Below, piece by piece: positions 30,306 through 39,527 of a DNA stretch of 64,000 nt (its first letter is position 1; each line of letters begins with the position of its first letter). The stretch lies in NCBI RefSeq assembly GCF_000616095.1, contig NZ_BAMS01000007.1, positions 62,001 to 126,000 on the forward strand. The letters are read 5' to 3'. Position numbers and translations under genes: made by a program. The notes under the pieces were generated by a model, which saw nothing but the letters and a program-made list of their open reading frames with translations, had not been told where the DNA came from and did no database searches. This DNA is from Sneathiella glossodoripedis JCM 23214. GTDB lineage: Bacteria > Pseudomonadota > Alphaproteobacteria > Sneathiellales > Sneathiellaceae.

Positions 30306-30806
30306 ATGATGCTGGTTTCGTCTTTTCTTGATCGAATAAATCAAAGCGTAGGCAACGTAATTCGTTGGACAGCGCTGTTGATGGTGTTGCTACAGTTTGC
30401 GATTGTATTGTTGCGTTACGTTTTTGGCGTAAGCTTCATTTTCCTCAATGAAGGCGTTCTGTATTTGCACAGCACTCTGTTCATGCTCGGGGCCGGCTAT
30501 ACGTTTCTTGTGGACGGACATGTCCGCGTCGATATTTTCTACGCGAAATTATCCAAGGCCAGAAAAGCCAAAATTGATATCTTCGGTCACCTTGTATTTC
30601 TGCTGCCGGCGATGCTCATTCTTTTGTACTGGACCTGGCCGACAGTGCAAACATCCTGGGCGATTTGGGAGGGACCCATTTCCGTTGGCGGAATACCCGC
30701 ATCTTTTTTGCTCAAATCATTGATCCCCGGATTTTGCATCCTGATTTTAGTGCAGGGTGTATCAGCTATTGTTAAAGACATGCTTGTGACGAAGGAGGCG
30801 AGATAA
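30306..30806 (+). CDS. TRAP transporter small permease DctQ
   Basis: The product has 166 residues from ATG 30306 (ATG 30309 also possible). Four hydrophobic helices are arranged as in DctQ. The conserved FLNEGVLYLHSTLFMLGAGYTFLVDGHVRVDIF core occupies the region between helices 2 and 3, seen at about residues 48-80. Upstream in-frame codons reach into the terminator stem of dctP and are unlikely to be used. DctQ stabilises the large permease in the inner membrane. Its stop overlaps the ATG of dctM (TAATG), so the two are translationally coupled. Confidence 0.9.
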   Translation: MMLVSSFLDRINQSVGNVIRWTALLMVLLQFAIVLLRYVFGVSFIFLNEGVLYLHSTLFMLGAGYTFLVDGHVRVDIFYAKLSKARKAKIDIFGHLVFLLPAMLILLYWTWPTVQTSWAIWEGPISVGGIPASFLLKSLIPGFCILILVQGVSAIVKDMLVTKEAR

Positions 30807-32356
30807 TGCCTCTTCCACTAGATTTACTGATGTTTGCCGCGTTAATTGGCGGTATTTTGCTGGGATATCCAGTCTCCTTTTCTATCGCTGGTGTGGCAAC
30901 CCTGTTTGCGTTGCTGGGCTGGGGGCTTGGTGCGTTTGACATTTCCCTTATGGGGGCGTTGGGACAGAGGATCTTTGGGTTGCTTACCAATGATGTCCTG
31001 ATTGCAATTCCTTTATTTGTGTTCATGGGCGTGATACTGGAACGCAGCCGCATCGCAGAGGAACTGCTCGAGACAATGGGGCGTCTCTTTGGTTCGATCC
31101 GCGGTGGCCTTGGTGTGTCCGTTGTGCTGGTTGGTGCGCTGCTGGCAGCGTCTACGGGAATTGTCGGGGCAACGGTTGTTGCCATGGGCATGATCGCGCT
31201 TCCCACCATGCTTCGAAACGGATATAGCCCCAAGCTGGCCTCAGGCATTGTGTGTACTTCGGGAACCTTAGGTCAGATTATTCCTCCTTCCACACTGCTG
31301 ATTATTCTGTCAGACGTGATGTCCAATGCTTATCAGCAAGCTCAGTTCGAGCAAGGCAAATTCACGATCGAGACAATTTCTGTTGGCCAGATTTTTGCGG
31401 CGGCATTAATGCCCGGTCTGGTTTTGGTCGGTATTTATATTGTCTACCTGTTGGTCAGGGCTTGGCTTATTCCCAGTGACGCACCGGCCATGCGTGAAGA
31501 AGTGGTCAAGCCAAGCCTGCTCGAAATTGGAAGCGCAATTTTGCCGCCAGTGGTGTTGATACTAGCGGTATTGGGCTCAATTCTTGGTGGGGTCGCAACA
31601 CCCAGCGAAGCGGCTTCGGTTGGTGCAATTGGGGCCGTCCTGATGGCGGGTATTCGAAAAGGTGCCTCTGTTCCACTTGTATTGCTTGGTGGACTGTCCC
31701 TGATCGCTCTCGCCATCCTGTCGGGTCTCTTACCTATTCGCTTGCAACGGTCGGATATTGGCGGATTTGAAATTGCAATGGCAGGCTTTTACATTCTGCT
31801 GTCCGTCGTGGGTACAATTTCAATCGCAGTATCTTTGCGGCAAATATTCAAAGCTGATATTTTGAAAGCTGCTTTGACATCAACGATGACTGTCACTGCA
31901 ATGATTTTCGCGACAATTTTAACTGCCTCTGTCTTTTCGCTGGTATTTGTTGGCCTCGGCGGTGAAGATCGGCTCGCTGATATCCTGCAATCCATGCCAG
32001 GCGGTGCAACCGGCGCCTTGATCTTTTGCATGCTGATCATCTTTATTCTGGGCTTTTTTCTGGATTTCGTGGAGATCACTGTCATCCTGCTGCCCTTGAT
32101 TGCGCCCGCTCTTATTCTGATGGGGCATGATCCAATGTGGCTCGCTGTTTTGATTGCGATCAATCTGCAAACCTCCTTCCTGACGCCACCCTTCGGGTTC
32201 TCATTGTTCTACTTGCGCGGGGCAGCCCCCAAAGAAGTGACAACAGGGCATATCTATCTGGGCGTCATCCCCTTCATTGCGTTGCAGATTGTTGGCGTTA
32301 TTCTGATCTGGTTCTGGCCTGAGATTGCCGTGTGGCTGCCAGCGAAAATTTACTAA
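30806..32356 (+). CDS. TRAP transporter large permease DctM
   Basis: The product has 516 residues with about thirteen hydrophobic helices. It starts with PLPLDLLMFAALIGGILLGYPVSF and shows the DctM signatures GSIRGGLGVSVVLVGALLAASTG, TSGTLGQIIPPSTLLIILSD and GVATPSEAASVGAIGAV. It is longer than the common 430-residue DctM because of an extra helical segment near 300-400, as seen in TakP-type systems. It catalyses sodium-driven solute uptake together with DctP and DctQ. A GAAGGAGG ribosome site lies inside the end of dctQ. A terminator hairpin follows the gene. Confidence 0.95.
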   Translation: MPLPLDLLMFAALIGGILLGYPVSFSIAGVATLFALLGWGLGAFDISLMGALGQRIFGLLTNDVLIAIPLFVFMGVILERSRIAEELLETMGRLFGSIRGGLGVSVVLVGALLAASTGIVGATVVAMGMIALPTMLRNGYSPKLASGIVCTSGTLGQIIPPSTLLIILSDVMSNAYQQAQFEQGKFTIETISVGQIFAAALMPGLVLVGIYIVYLLVRAWLIPSDAPAMREEVVKPSLLEIGSAILPPVVLILAVLGSILGGVATPSEAASVGAIGAVLMAGIRKGASVPLVLLGGLSLIALAILSGLLPIRLQRSDIGGFEIAMAGFYILLSVVGTISIAVSLRQIFKADILKAALTSTMTVTAMIFATILTASVFSLVFVGLGGEDRLADILQSMPGGATGALIFCMLIIFILGFFLDFVEITVILLPLIAPALILMGHDPMWLAVLIAINLQTSFLTPPFGFSLFYLRGAAPKEVTTGHIYLGVIPFIALQIVGVILIWFWPEIAVWLPAKIY

Positions 32357-32363
32357 TGGAATA

Positions 32364-32390
32364 AAGCCCGTGAACAGCATCGGGCTTTTT
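32364..32390 (+). terminator. Intrinsic terminator after dctM
   Basis: AAGCCCG 32364-32370 pairs with CGGGCTT 32381-32387 around a ten-base loop and is followed by T residues, eight bases after the dctM stop. It separates the TRAP operon from the CoA-transferase gene. Confidence 0.75.
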
Positions 32391-32452
32391 CTCATTTACT
32401 CATCAAGCCCACACCGTTAAGCTGCCGCAAAAAAAGAATAAGGATAATAATA

Positions 32453-33652
32453 ATGAGAGCATTAGCAGGTATTCGCGTCCTTGACCTTTCCCGTGTCCTT
32501 GCGGGCCCCCTATGTGCACAGACCCTTGGCGATTTGGGAGCTGAGGTGATTAAAATCGAAAATGTTGGTGGGGGTGATGATACGCGCACAATGGGTGCTG
32601 CAGTTCATGGAAACGACACCAGTTTTTTTAATTCGGTAAATCGCAACAAGAAAAGTATTGCACTGGATTTAACGACAGAAGAAGGGCAGAAAATTGCCGC
32701 TGATCTGGCGGCTGAATGTGATGTTGTCATTGAAAATTTCAAACTTGGCGGTGCGGCAAAGTTCGGCCTCGATTATGAAAGTTTGAAAAAACGCAATGAG
32801 AAACTGATTTATTGCTCGATCTCTGGCTATGGCAGGGAAGGGGATTTCAATCACCGTCTGGGTTATGACCTTGTCATTCAGGGGGAGGCAGGCCTGATGT
32901 TTGCCAATGGTGATGCCACTCAGGAGCCCCTGCGTTTTGGAATTGCGATTGTCGATCTGGTGACGGGGCATCACGCTGCGCAGGCCTGTCTTGCAGCCCT
33001 CTTTGCACGTGAGCGCACCGGCGAAGGACAGGCAATTGACATATGCCTCTTTGATAGTGGTCTTGCGTTGCTGGCCTATCATGCGAATAATTCCCTTTGG
33101 CTGGATCAGGAGCCACCAAGGCTTGGCAATTCAAACCCGTATGTTGCGCCTTATGGTTTGTTCAAGGTGTCTGATGGGTATGTCATTCTGGCAATTGCCA
33201 ATGATGGACAGTTCAGACGTCTGGCGGCAGATGTCCTCGGAGCGGGCGAGCTGAACGAAGACGACCGGTTTAAGACCAATCAGCTACGTGCGAAAAACAA
33301 AGATGCCCTGCATGAACTTATGCAACCCTACTTGGATAAACTGACGCGGGCGCAGTTATGTGAGGCCCTTGTCCAGCATAAACTTCCAGGCGGGGAGGTT
33401 CGCACTGTACTGGAAGCGCTTCGATCAGCTGAAGCGGCTAGCCGTTCAATGGTTCACACTGTGGCGCATCCACATGCCGGTGATGTCTCCTTGATAGGAA
33501 GTCCCTTGCGTCTTTCCAAGTCTGGCGTTGAAGCCGTAAATCGCCCTCCCTCTCTTGGGGAAAACTCTCGTGAAGTACTGACCATGCTTGACTATACCGA
33601 TGATCAGATTAAAGGCTTGATTGATAAAGGTATTGTTGAAACAAGATCTTAA
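32453..33652 (+). CDS. CaiB/BaiF-family (family III) CoA-transferase
   Basis: The product has 399 residues. The N-terminus LAGIRVLDLSRVLAGPLCAQTLGDLGAEVIKIE is the diagnostic opening of the family (shown here in positions 4-36 of the protein). The active-site aspartate is expected in GIAIVDLVTGHHAA. Later VSDGYVILAIANDGQFRRL is also characteristic. Family members move CoA between carboxylic acids and are frequent in carnitine, oxalate and aromatic acid metabolism. The substrate is not known; closeness to a carboxylate TRAP operon suggests the imported acid may be activated here. Confidence 0.93.
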   Translation: MRALAGIRVLDLSRVLAGPLCAQTLGDLGAEVIKIENVGGGDDTRTMGAAVHGNDTSFFNSVNRNKKSIALDLTTEEGQKIAADLAAECDVVIENFKLGGAAKFGLDYESLKKRNEKLIYCSISGYGREGDFNHRLGYDLVIQGEAGLMFANGDATQEPLRFGIAIVDLVTGHHAAQACLAALFARERTGEGQAIDICLFDSGLALLAYHANNSLWLDQEPPRLGNSNPYVAPYGLFKVSDGYVILAIANDGQFRRLAADVLGAGELNEDDRFKTNQLRAKNKDALHELMQPYLDKLTRAQLCEALVQHKLPGGEVRTVLEALRSAEAASRSMVHTVAHPHAGDVSLIGSPLRLSKSGVEAVNRPPSLGENSREVLTMLDYTDDQIKGLIDKGIVETRS

Positions 33653-33661
33653 AGTCGTTAG

Positions 33662-34657
33662 TTAAAGCAGTGGATGATTTTGTGTGCTGGCACCCAGAAA
33701 AAGTGTCAGCCCAAAAACCGCTATGATAAGACCGCCTAAAATGGTGACTCCATAAGATGCATATTTAAGGTAGGGGCTCTCTCCTCCGTGGGCGAGCTTT
33801 GCGGCGTATTTACGAAAATATACTGCGACACAGGCCAGAAGGGAGACAGTAATTGCAGTCCCAAGAGATATGGCCAGAACCGAGAGGACGCCGCTCCAGC
33901 GGAGTCCCCATGCTTCGGCAAAAATCAGCACCAGCAGTGAGCCAGTGCAGGGGCGGATACCGATTGAGAGAATAATTGAAAGGCTCTCTTTCCAGTTAGC
34001 GGTTGAAGAGAGCAACTTGGGATCCGGTGCATGACTGTGACCGCAATCAGCGCATTCCTCATGCCCCGTGTGGTGATGAGTGTGAGCATGGTGATGACCA
34101 TGAGTATGTCCGCAGTCGTGCTGAGGAGACTCCTGGGCACTCTTATCCTGCACCCTTGATGAGGAAACAATTGACCGCACACCTCGTGTAATTAGCAAGA
34201 CGCCAACTGCCATAACCAGCAGATAGCTTGCCATCTCGAGTGAGGGAACCGCATCGCTCGCTTGTCGGCGGGTCCAGCCCAGCACATATACTGCACCCAG
34301 TATCAAAATAATCGCTGTGATCCCTTGCATAAACGCTGACAGAAACGATAGCGCAATCCCTTTTGGAAGATCAGCCTCATTGCTCAAGAGGTAAGTGCTG
34401 ATAACCGCTTTTCCGTGTCCCGGACCCGCTGCGTGAAAAACCCCGTAAAGAAAGCTGAGGGTAATCATTCCCCCCATCGCGATCAGACCTTCATTTTTCA
34501 CATTTCTAAGCACCTGCGCCAGTTCTCGGTGATACAGGCTCTGTTGAGATTGAACATAGATGGCAAACTGATCCAGTAATCCTGAAGTGCTTACAAAAGC
34601 GGCAAGCATAAAGAGGGTTAGAAATATACCGCTCAATAAAATTAGGTTTAATCGCAT
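33662..34657 (-). CDS. Nickel/cobalt exporter, NicO/RcnA-like
   Basis: The product has 331 residues from ATG 34657, which lies ten bases inside the end of the DUF1007 gene. It has about six hydrophobic helices. HAAGPGHGKAVISTYLLS and GIRPCTGSLLVLIFAEAWG are the two conserved motifs of the NicO family. Between them lies a cytoplasmic or periplasmic loop dense in histidine and cysteine (roughly residues 180-215), a probable metal sensor or delivery site. The pair with DUF1007 is typical of bacterial nickel/cobalt transport loci. No metalloenzyme gene is adjacent to decide between import and efflux. Confidence 0.9.
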   Translation of the reverse strand: MRLNLILLSGIFLTLFMLAAFVSTSGLLDQFAIYVQSQQSLYHRELAQVLRNVKNEGLIAMGGMITLSFLYGVFHAAGPGHGKAVISTYLLSNEADLPKGIALSFLSAFMQGITAIILILGAVYVLGWTRRQASDAVPSLEMASYLLVMAVGVLLITRGVRSIVSSSRVQDKSAQESPQHDCGHTHGHHHAHTHHHTGHEECADCGHSHAPDPKLLSSTANWKESLSIILSIGIRPCTGSLLVLIFAEAWGLRWSGVLSVLAISLGTAITVSLLACVAVYFRKYAAKLAHGGESPYLKYASYGVTILGGLIIAVFGLTLFLGASTQNHPLL

Positions 34658-35298
34658 GTAATATGGACCCACTCAGCAAAATAGTCACCCAGGCTGAAGT
34701 CGACATTTTCACCCTTGTCCATATTGGCCGCCAGCACGCTCATATCCTCCGGTGGAGAGGGGGGAATGAGCTCCGCAGTGCATTTGTCACTAGGCGCATG
34801 AGCGAGCGAAATCGCTGGTTCCTTATTGTGGTGTAAAATTTCGATGTAATATGTGGGATCATTTACCGCATAGGAAATGGCCTTGCCCGATGGGTTCACC
34901 GGCTTTTCCAGCATAACATCAAATTCCATCCACAGGCGGTTTTCAACCACACCGGTCGTAAATTGGTCAACGGGTTTTAGTGGCGCCTTCTTATCGCTTA
35001 TCCTGACCTTAGTGAAATAATCGAATTCACTCAGGTTTTTAAGGTTCCCTGTCGCCAGTAATTGCAGAGCGTCCTCGCGCGGGGTGCCATCATCATTTTT
35101 TGGAATTTCGGACAGCACAAACGCTGAATAGAAGTCACCGAAAAGCCAATGAAGCCGTAATCCTGTCAGCCGCCCCTGATCATCAAAGAGTGGGGCTGAT
35201 TTAAGGTCTACCCATGCATGCGGATGAGACTGCGCAAGTGAACTGGAAAATAGAATGAAAATGATCACTAAGGGTGAAAATAGCGCTTTAATGGACAT
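34648..35298 (-). CDS. DUF1007-family periplasmic protein
   Basis: The product has 216 residues from ATG 35298, placed by an AGGAG site upstream. The N-terminus is a signal peptide ending at about SLAQS. The mature protein opens with HPHAWVDL, the hallmark of DUF1007, which may bind metal through its histidines. The next gene is a NicO/RcnA permease and overlaps it by ten bases, so both are co-translated. DUF1007 proteins are commonly found with such permeases and may act as periplasmic metal-binding partners. That role is inferred from context. Confidence 0.88.
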   Translation of the reverse strand: MSIKALFSPLVIIFILFSSSLAQSHPHAWVDLKSAPLFDDQGRLTGLRLHWLFGDFYSAFVLSEIPKNDDGTPREDALQLLATGNLKNLSEFDYFTKVRISDKKAPLKPVDQFTTGVVENRLWMEFDVMLEKPVNPSGKAISYAVNDPTYYIEILHHNKEPAISLAHAPSDKCTAELIPPSPPEDMSVLAANMDKGENVDFSLGDYFAEWVHITCD

Positions 35299-35456
35299 TG
35301 TTGCTCCTGCGTCGCGACACTCAACTATCTTTATGGCATTCAAATTGGGCAAGCAAGTGACGGCTGCAAGAAAATTATCATCTGTTGGTCTGGAAATTGT
35401 AATGCTTCATTCTTAACTTGCTAGATCAACAGGCAATTTCACTGATGAAGGGCAAG

Positions 35457-35984
35457 ATGACCAAAATATTGACGCTGATGCGCCACGCCAAATCCAGTTG
35501 GGAAGACTATTCTCAAAGCGATCTGGATCGACCACTTGCACCTCGTGGCAAGAAAGCGGCTCCCAAAATGGGACAGTATTTATATGAAAATTCTTTGTCA
35601 CCGGATCTGGTTATTTGTTCGCCGGCTCAACGAACACGTGAAACCCTCTCTCGCCTTCAGACAGCTTTTCCAGACCCATTGCCTGTAAAGTACGACAAGA
35701 TGGTTTATTCAGCCGGAATGGGCCATGGGTTAATTCCGCTGCTGCATAATATGTCTGATGAGTTGCAGCATATCATGATCTTGGGACATAACCCCGCAAT
35801 GCAGGAGCTGTCGCTGGCTCTGATCTCTTGGACAGATGATCAGGAGGAGACACGACAAAAAATCCTGCGGAAATTTTCTACTGGCGCCATCACAAGTATG
35901 CAGTTCGAAGGTGACAGTTGGTCGGCGGTTAATTTGGGTAAGGGGAGGCTGTCGCATTTTGCCTCACCAAAGCAGTTGGCATAA
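35457..35984 (+). CDS. SixA-like histidine phosphatase
   Basis: The product has 175 residues from ATG 35457, which has GAAGGG ahead. The catalytic RHG-type motif reads LMRHAKSSW with the nucleophilic histidine at about residue 10. A second conserved segment is DLVICSPAQRTRETL, and the late histidine is in MILGHNPAMQEL. SixA removes phosphate from histidine phosphotransfer proteins in Escherichia coli. Whether this one acts on an HPt domain, for example that of the hybrid kinase in this window, is unknown. It stands alone. Confidence 0.9.
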   Translation: MTKILTLMRHAKSSWEDYSQSDLDRPLAPRGKKAAPKMGQYLYENSLSPDLVICSPAQRTRETLSRLQTAFPDPLPVKYDKMVYSAGMGHGLIPLLHNMSDELQHIMILGHNPAMQELSLALISWTDDQEETRQKILRKFSTGAITSMQFEGDSWSAVNLGKGRLSHFASPKQLA

Positions 35985-36075
35985 GGGCCGGGCATATAAA
36001 TGTGTCTCAATTGATTACCCATTTTGAAAATTGAGATACACTGGCAAATATCGATCCCGCAAAAAGAGATTAAAA

Positions 36076-36450
36076 GTGAAAAAACAACTGAATATTGGTC
36101 TGGTTGCACATGACGCCATGAAGGAAAAATTGGCAGATTGGGCAAAAGCTCATGCAGACAAGCTCGAACGTCATAATCTGTTTGGAACAGGTACAACGTC
36201 ATCTGTGTTGATGAAATCGGTGCCGGGTTTAAAAATTACTGCCCTGAAATCAGGTCCCTTGGGGGGCGATCAGCAGTTGGGCGCTATGATATGTGATGGA
36301 AAACTCGATATGCTGGTTTTTTTCCAGGATGTAATGACTTCCCAGCCGCATGACGTGGATGTAAAGGCGCTTATTCGCATGTCTACACTCTACGACATAC
36401 CCATTGCCTGTAATATGGCGACAGCCGAAATAATCGCAGACAGATTGTAA
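36076..36450 (+). CDS. mgsA: Methylglyoxal synthase
   Basis: This 124-residue enzyme converts dihydroxyacetone phosphate to methylglyoxal and phosphate. GTG 36076 is the likely start, since the family begins just before IGLVAHD. The conserved residues are at a constant offset from the Escherichia coli enzyme: Asp65 (GGDQQLGA), His92 and Asp95 (PHDVDVKAL) match Asp71, His98 and Asp101. The phosphate-binding GTGTTS stretch is at 38-43. It is slightly shorter than the usual 150. It ends before a strong bidirectional hairpin shared with the convergent transaminase. Confidence 0.93.
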   Translation: MKKQLNIGLVAHDAMKEKLADWAKAHADKLERHNLFGTGTTSSVLMKSVPGLKITALKSGPLGGDQQLGAMICDGKLDMLVFFQDVMTSQPHDVDVKALIRMSTLYDIPIACNMATAEIIADRL

Positions 36451-36458
36451 AAATATGC

Positions 36459-36485
36459 TGTCCCGGAGTGTAATTCTCCGGGACA
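36459..36485. terminator. Bidirectional terminator hairpin between mgsA and doeD
   Basis: A perfect ten-base stem, TGTCCCGGAG 36459-36468 and CTCCGGGACA 36476-36485, surrounds a seven-base loop in the 47-base gap between convergent genes. A T-run follows in the minus direction (complement of 36450-36454), so it should stop doeD-side transcription well. Confidence 0.85.
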
Positions 36486-36497
36486 TTTACTCTGCGC

Positions 36498-37871
36498 TTA
36501 CGCACCCAAGACTTCATTTACCGCATCAGCAGTGGCTTCTACTACGATCTTTGCTTCGTCTTTGGTGATGCAAAGCGGCGGAGCAAATCCCAAAATGTCA
36601 CCCTGTGGCATTGCGCGGGAAATGACACCTCTCTTTAGCAGGGCAGCGGCCAGTTTGGCGCCAGTGCCAAGTGAGGGGTCGAAGAATTTTCGATTTGCCG
36701 GATCTTCTGCAAATTCGACCGCGATGAGTAATCCTTCGCCTCTAACCTCCGCCACATTTTTATGGGCGCCAAGCGCTTCACTCATCAGAGCCTTCATGAA
36801 GCGCCCGGTTTTCTGAGCGTTTTCCACAAGATTCAACTCATCAACCAGTTTCAGATTTGCAACCCCTGCCGCGGCTCCGATAGGATGAGCTGAATAAGTC
36901 CAGCCATGCCCAATAGGTCCGTTCTCATCGGTTCCGCGCATTAAAACGTCCCACATCCTGTCGCTGACAATGGAACCTGAAAGCGGTGCATAGGCAGACG
37001 TTAAACCTTTGGCAATTGTTATCAGGTCAGGTTTCAGACCATAGTGATCGCTTCCCATCATGCTGCCTAACCGCCCAAATCCGGTGACGACTTCATCAGC
37101 AATCAACAGGATATCATATTTGTTCAGAACGTCCTGTATGGCGGACCAGTATCCTGCTGGCGGTGGAACCAATCCACCTGTTCCAAGTGCTGGTTCACCA
37201 ATAAAAGCGGCAATCGTATCCGGCCCTTCTTTCAGAATAAGCGCTTCAAGTTTTTCCGCGCAATCTGCGGAAAACTCTTCCTCACTCATGCTCTCATCCG
37301 CGCGACGTAAATAATAGGGGGCCTGCGTGTGAATAACCTGTTCCAAAGGCAGATCAAATTTTTTGTGAAACAGCTCCAAACCGGTAAGTGACCCGGTCAT
37401 CAGTCCAGAACCATGATATCCGCGCCAACGGGATATGATTTTTTTCTTGTTCGGCCGCCCGAGTATGTTGTTGTAATACCAAACCAGCTTGATGTTGGTT
37501 TCATTCGCGTCTGATCCGGAAAGACCAAAATACACTTTGCTCATATGGTTGGGAGCTCTGTCCAAAATCATTTTTGCAAGCGTGATGGATGCTTCGGTTC
37601 CATGCCCGACATAGGAATGATAGTATGCAAGCTCCTTGGCTTGCTCTGCAATGGCGTCTGAAATTTCACTTCGGCCATAACCGACATTCACACAATAAAG
37701 CCCCGCAAATGCATCCAGAAGCTCTGTGTCATCGCGATCGCGGATATAAACTCCTTTACCACCTGTCACAATGCGATTGGCAAGGTCCCCGCGCGCAAAT
37801 TGCCCAAGATGTGTAGATGGATGGAAAAAATTCTCCCTGTCCCATTTATCCAGTTGATCATTTGTCAGCAT
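36498..37871 (-). CDS. doeD: Class III aminotransferase, probable 2,4-diaminobutyrate transaminase of ectoine catabolism
   Basis: The product is a 457-residue PLP enzyme of the omega-amino-acid transaminase group. It shows VYFGLSGSDANETNIKLVWYY near 115-135, ISRWRGYHGSGLMTGSLTG, IADEVVTGFGRLG and ITIAKGLTSAYAPLSG with the PLP-binding lysine. In Halomonas elongata, DoeD converts 2,4-diaminobutyrate to aspartate semialdehyde. The adjacent dehydrogenase and the other ectoine genes in the cluster give this identification; sequence alone would only support a class III aminotransferase. It lies 27 bases after doeC in the same direction. Confidence 0.85.
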   Translation of the reverse strand: MLTNDQLDKWDRENFFHPSTHLGQFARGDLANRIVTGGKGVYIRDRDDTELLDAFAGLYCVNVGYGRSEISDAIAEQAKELAYYHSYVGHGTEASITLAKMILDRAPNHMSKVYFGLSGSDANETNIKLVWYYNNILGRPNKKKIISRWRGYHGSGLMTGSLTGLELFHKKFDLPLEQVIHTQAPYYLRRADESMSEEEFSADCAEKLEALILKEGPDTIAAFIGEPALGTGGLVPPPAGYWSAIQDVLNKYDILLIADEVVTGFGRLGSMMGSDHYGLKPDLITIAKGLTSAYAPLSGSIVSDRMWDVLMRGTDENGPIGHGWTYSAHPIGAAAGVANLKLVDELNLVENAQKTGRFMKALMSEALGAHKNVAEVRGEGLLIAVEFAEDPANRKFFDPSLGTGAKLAAALLKRGVISRAMPQGDILGFAPPLCITKDEAKIVVEATADAVNEVLGA

Positions 37872-37898
37872 TTTAAATCCTTGTATTCTCTATTTGGG

Positions 37899-39395
37899 TT
37901 AAGCCACTTCGTAGTCGCGGCACACATATTTTATTTCTGTAAACTCTTCCAATCCCTGTCTGGCGCCTTCACGGCCAAGTCCGGATTGTTTGACACCTCC
38001 AAACGGGATGGGGGCGCCTGTAACTTTGGTTCTATTGATTGCCACCATGCCAAACTGAAGCGCCCGTGATGTTCTGTAAATTCGGCGGGGATTTTTCGTG
38101 TGAACATAAGCAATTAGGCCATATTCAGTCGCGTTCGCCCGCTGCGTAACGTCTTCTTCATGGTCAAATGGTGTTATTGCCGCGATTGGGCCAAAGGTTT
38201 CTTCATGGAGTATCGCAGCGTCATCCGGTACCTCCAGAAGTACCGTTGGTTCAAAAAACAGAGAGCCAGGTGCCAGGCGTTTTCCGCCCAACGCCAATCT
38301 GGCACCTTTGGATACGGCGTCCTCAATTTGCGCCTCCTGCTTTTGCACTGCCCGTTCATGGATTAACGGACCTATATCTGGGTCATCGGGCCCGGCGCCG
38401 ACACGCAATTTCGATGTTGCTTCAATAAATAGGTTGCAGAATTCTTCATATATGGGCCGGGCAATGTAAAACCTATTGGCGGCAAGACAATCCTGACCGG
38501 ATGTCGCGAACTTGGCGGAGATTGCGCAATCTACTGCAGTTTTTAAATTTGCATCATCAAACACAATAAAGGGTGCGTGCCCTCCAAGTTCCATCACCAG
38601 CCGCTTAATGCTGGGCGCGCATTGACTGTATAAAAGCCTTCCGATTTCAGTTGATCCTGTAAAGGATAAAACACGGACCCGTGTGTCTTCTGTCCATGGA
38701 CCAACTATGTCTGGCGCATGTCCTGTAACCACATTGAAAACCCCTTTTGGAAATCCGGCTCTATCAGCTAATTCTGCCAAGGCAATAGCCGAATAAGGTG
38801 TCTCCTGTGATGGATGAACAACGACAGTACATCCAGCCGCGAGCGCTGCCGCCGCTTTTCTCGTTATCATCGCGGAAGGAAAATTCCAAGGGGTGACGAG
38901 TGCGGCCACTCCGGCAGGCTCTCTCCAAAGTTCAATTTCAGCCCCTTTCAGGTGGGAAGTCACACTTTCAATGTTGGGTCTTTTGGCTTCTTCACCGTAA
39001 AACTCAATAAAGTCTGCCCCATAATCAATTTCTCCGCGGCATTCCGAAAGCGGTTTTCCCTGCTCAAATGACATAATTTGCGCCAGGTCTTCTTTGTGCT
39101 CTTGGATAAGATCGTTCCAACGCCTTAAAAAAACTGATCTTTCCTGCGGCAACAAGGATGCCCAGTCATCAAAAGCAGATTGGGCGGCCGCAATACTTTC
39201 AAGGCTTTCTGCACGGCCAAGCGCTGCAATATATCCAATGAGACCTTTGTTCGCCGGGTTGAAAACCTCAATGACTTGCCCGTTGTCGGAATTCCGCCAT
39301 TCCCCGTTTATATAGGAAAACTGCTTAAACAGGGACGGGGCAGAAAGCGTTACTGCTTCCGTTTGGGGTGCATCGTGAAATTTAGGCTGTTGCAT
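37899..39395 (-). CDS. doeC: Aldehyde dehydrogenase, probable aspartate-semialdehyde dehydrogenase of ectoine catabolism
   Basis: The product is a 498-residue NAD(P)-dependent dehydrogenase similar to succinate-semialdehyde dehydrogenase. ATG 39395 has GGAGG upstream. The NAD-binding FTGSTEIG, the general base glutamate in VMELGGHAPFIVFDDAN and the nucleophile cysteine in SGQDCLAANRF are all present. In this setting it would oxidise aspartate semialdehyde to aspartate, the last step of ectoine breakdown. It is separated by 132 bases from the AsnC gene, so doeCD may have its own promoter. Confidence 0.87.
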   Translation of the reverse strand: MQQPKFHDAPQTEAVTLSAPSLFKQFSYINGEWRNSDNGQVIEVFNPANKGLIGYIAALGRAESLESIAAAQSAFDDWASLLPQERSVFLRRWNDLIQEHKEDLAQIMSFEQGKPLSECRGEIDYGADFIEFYGEEAKRPNIESVTSHLKGAEIELWREPAGVAALVTPWNFPSAMITRKAAAALAAGCTVVVHPSQETPYSAIALAELADRAGFPKGVFNVVTGHAPDIVGPWTEDTRVRVLSFTGSTEIGRLLYSQCAPSIKRLVMELGGHAPFIVFDDANLKTAVDCAISAKFATSGQDCLAANRFYIARPIYEEFCNLFIEATSKLRVGAGPDDPDIGPLIHERAVQKQEAQIEDAVSKGARLALGGKRLAPGSLFFEPTVLLEVPDDAAILHEETFGPIAAITPFDHEEDVTQRANATEYGLIAYVHTKNPRRIYRTSRALQFGMVAINRTKVTGAPIPFGGVKQSGLGREGARQGLEEFTEIKYVCRDYEVA

Positions 39396-39527
39396 ACGGA
39401 CCTCCAAAGCACTGAAACTTGAGACAGTTTAGTAACTCTGCTGGAGAGGGTGTGTTTGAACTCCTGTCCGTTTACAGAAGAAAATTTTCTAATTTACCAT
39501 TTGGACAGAGGAAACTTCTAATCGCCG

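Noticed and set aside
37899-39395. Naming the aldehyde dehydrogenase gabD of the GABA pathway
   Set aside because: The sequence fits succinate-semialdehyde dehydrogenase, but the neighbours form an ectoine pathway where aspartate semialdehyde is the expected substrate.
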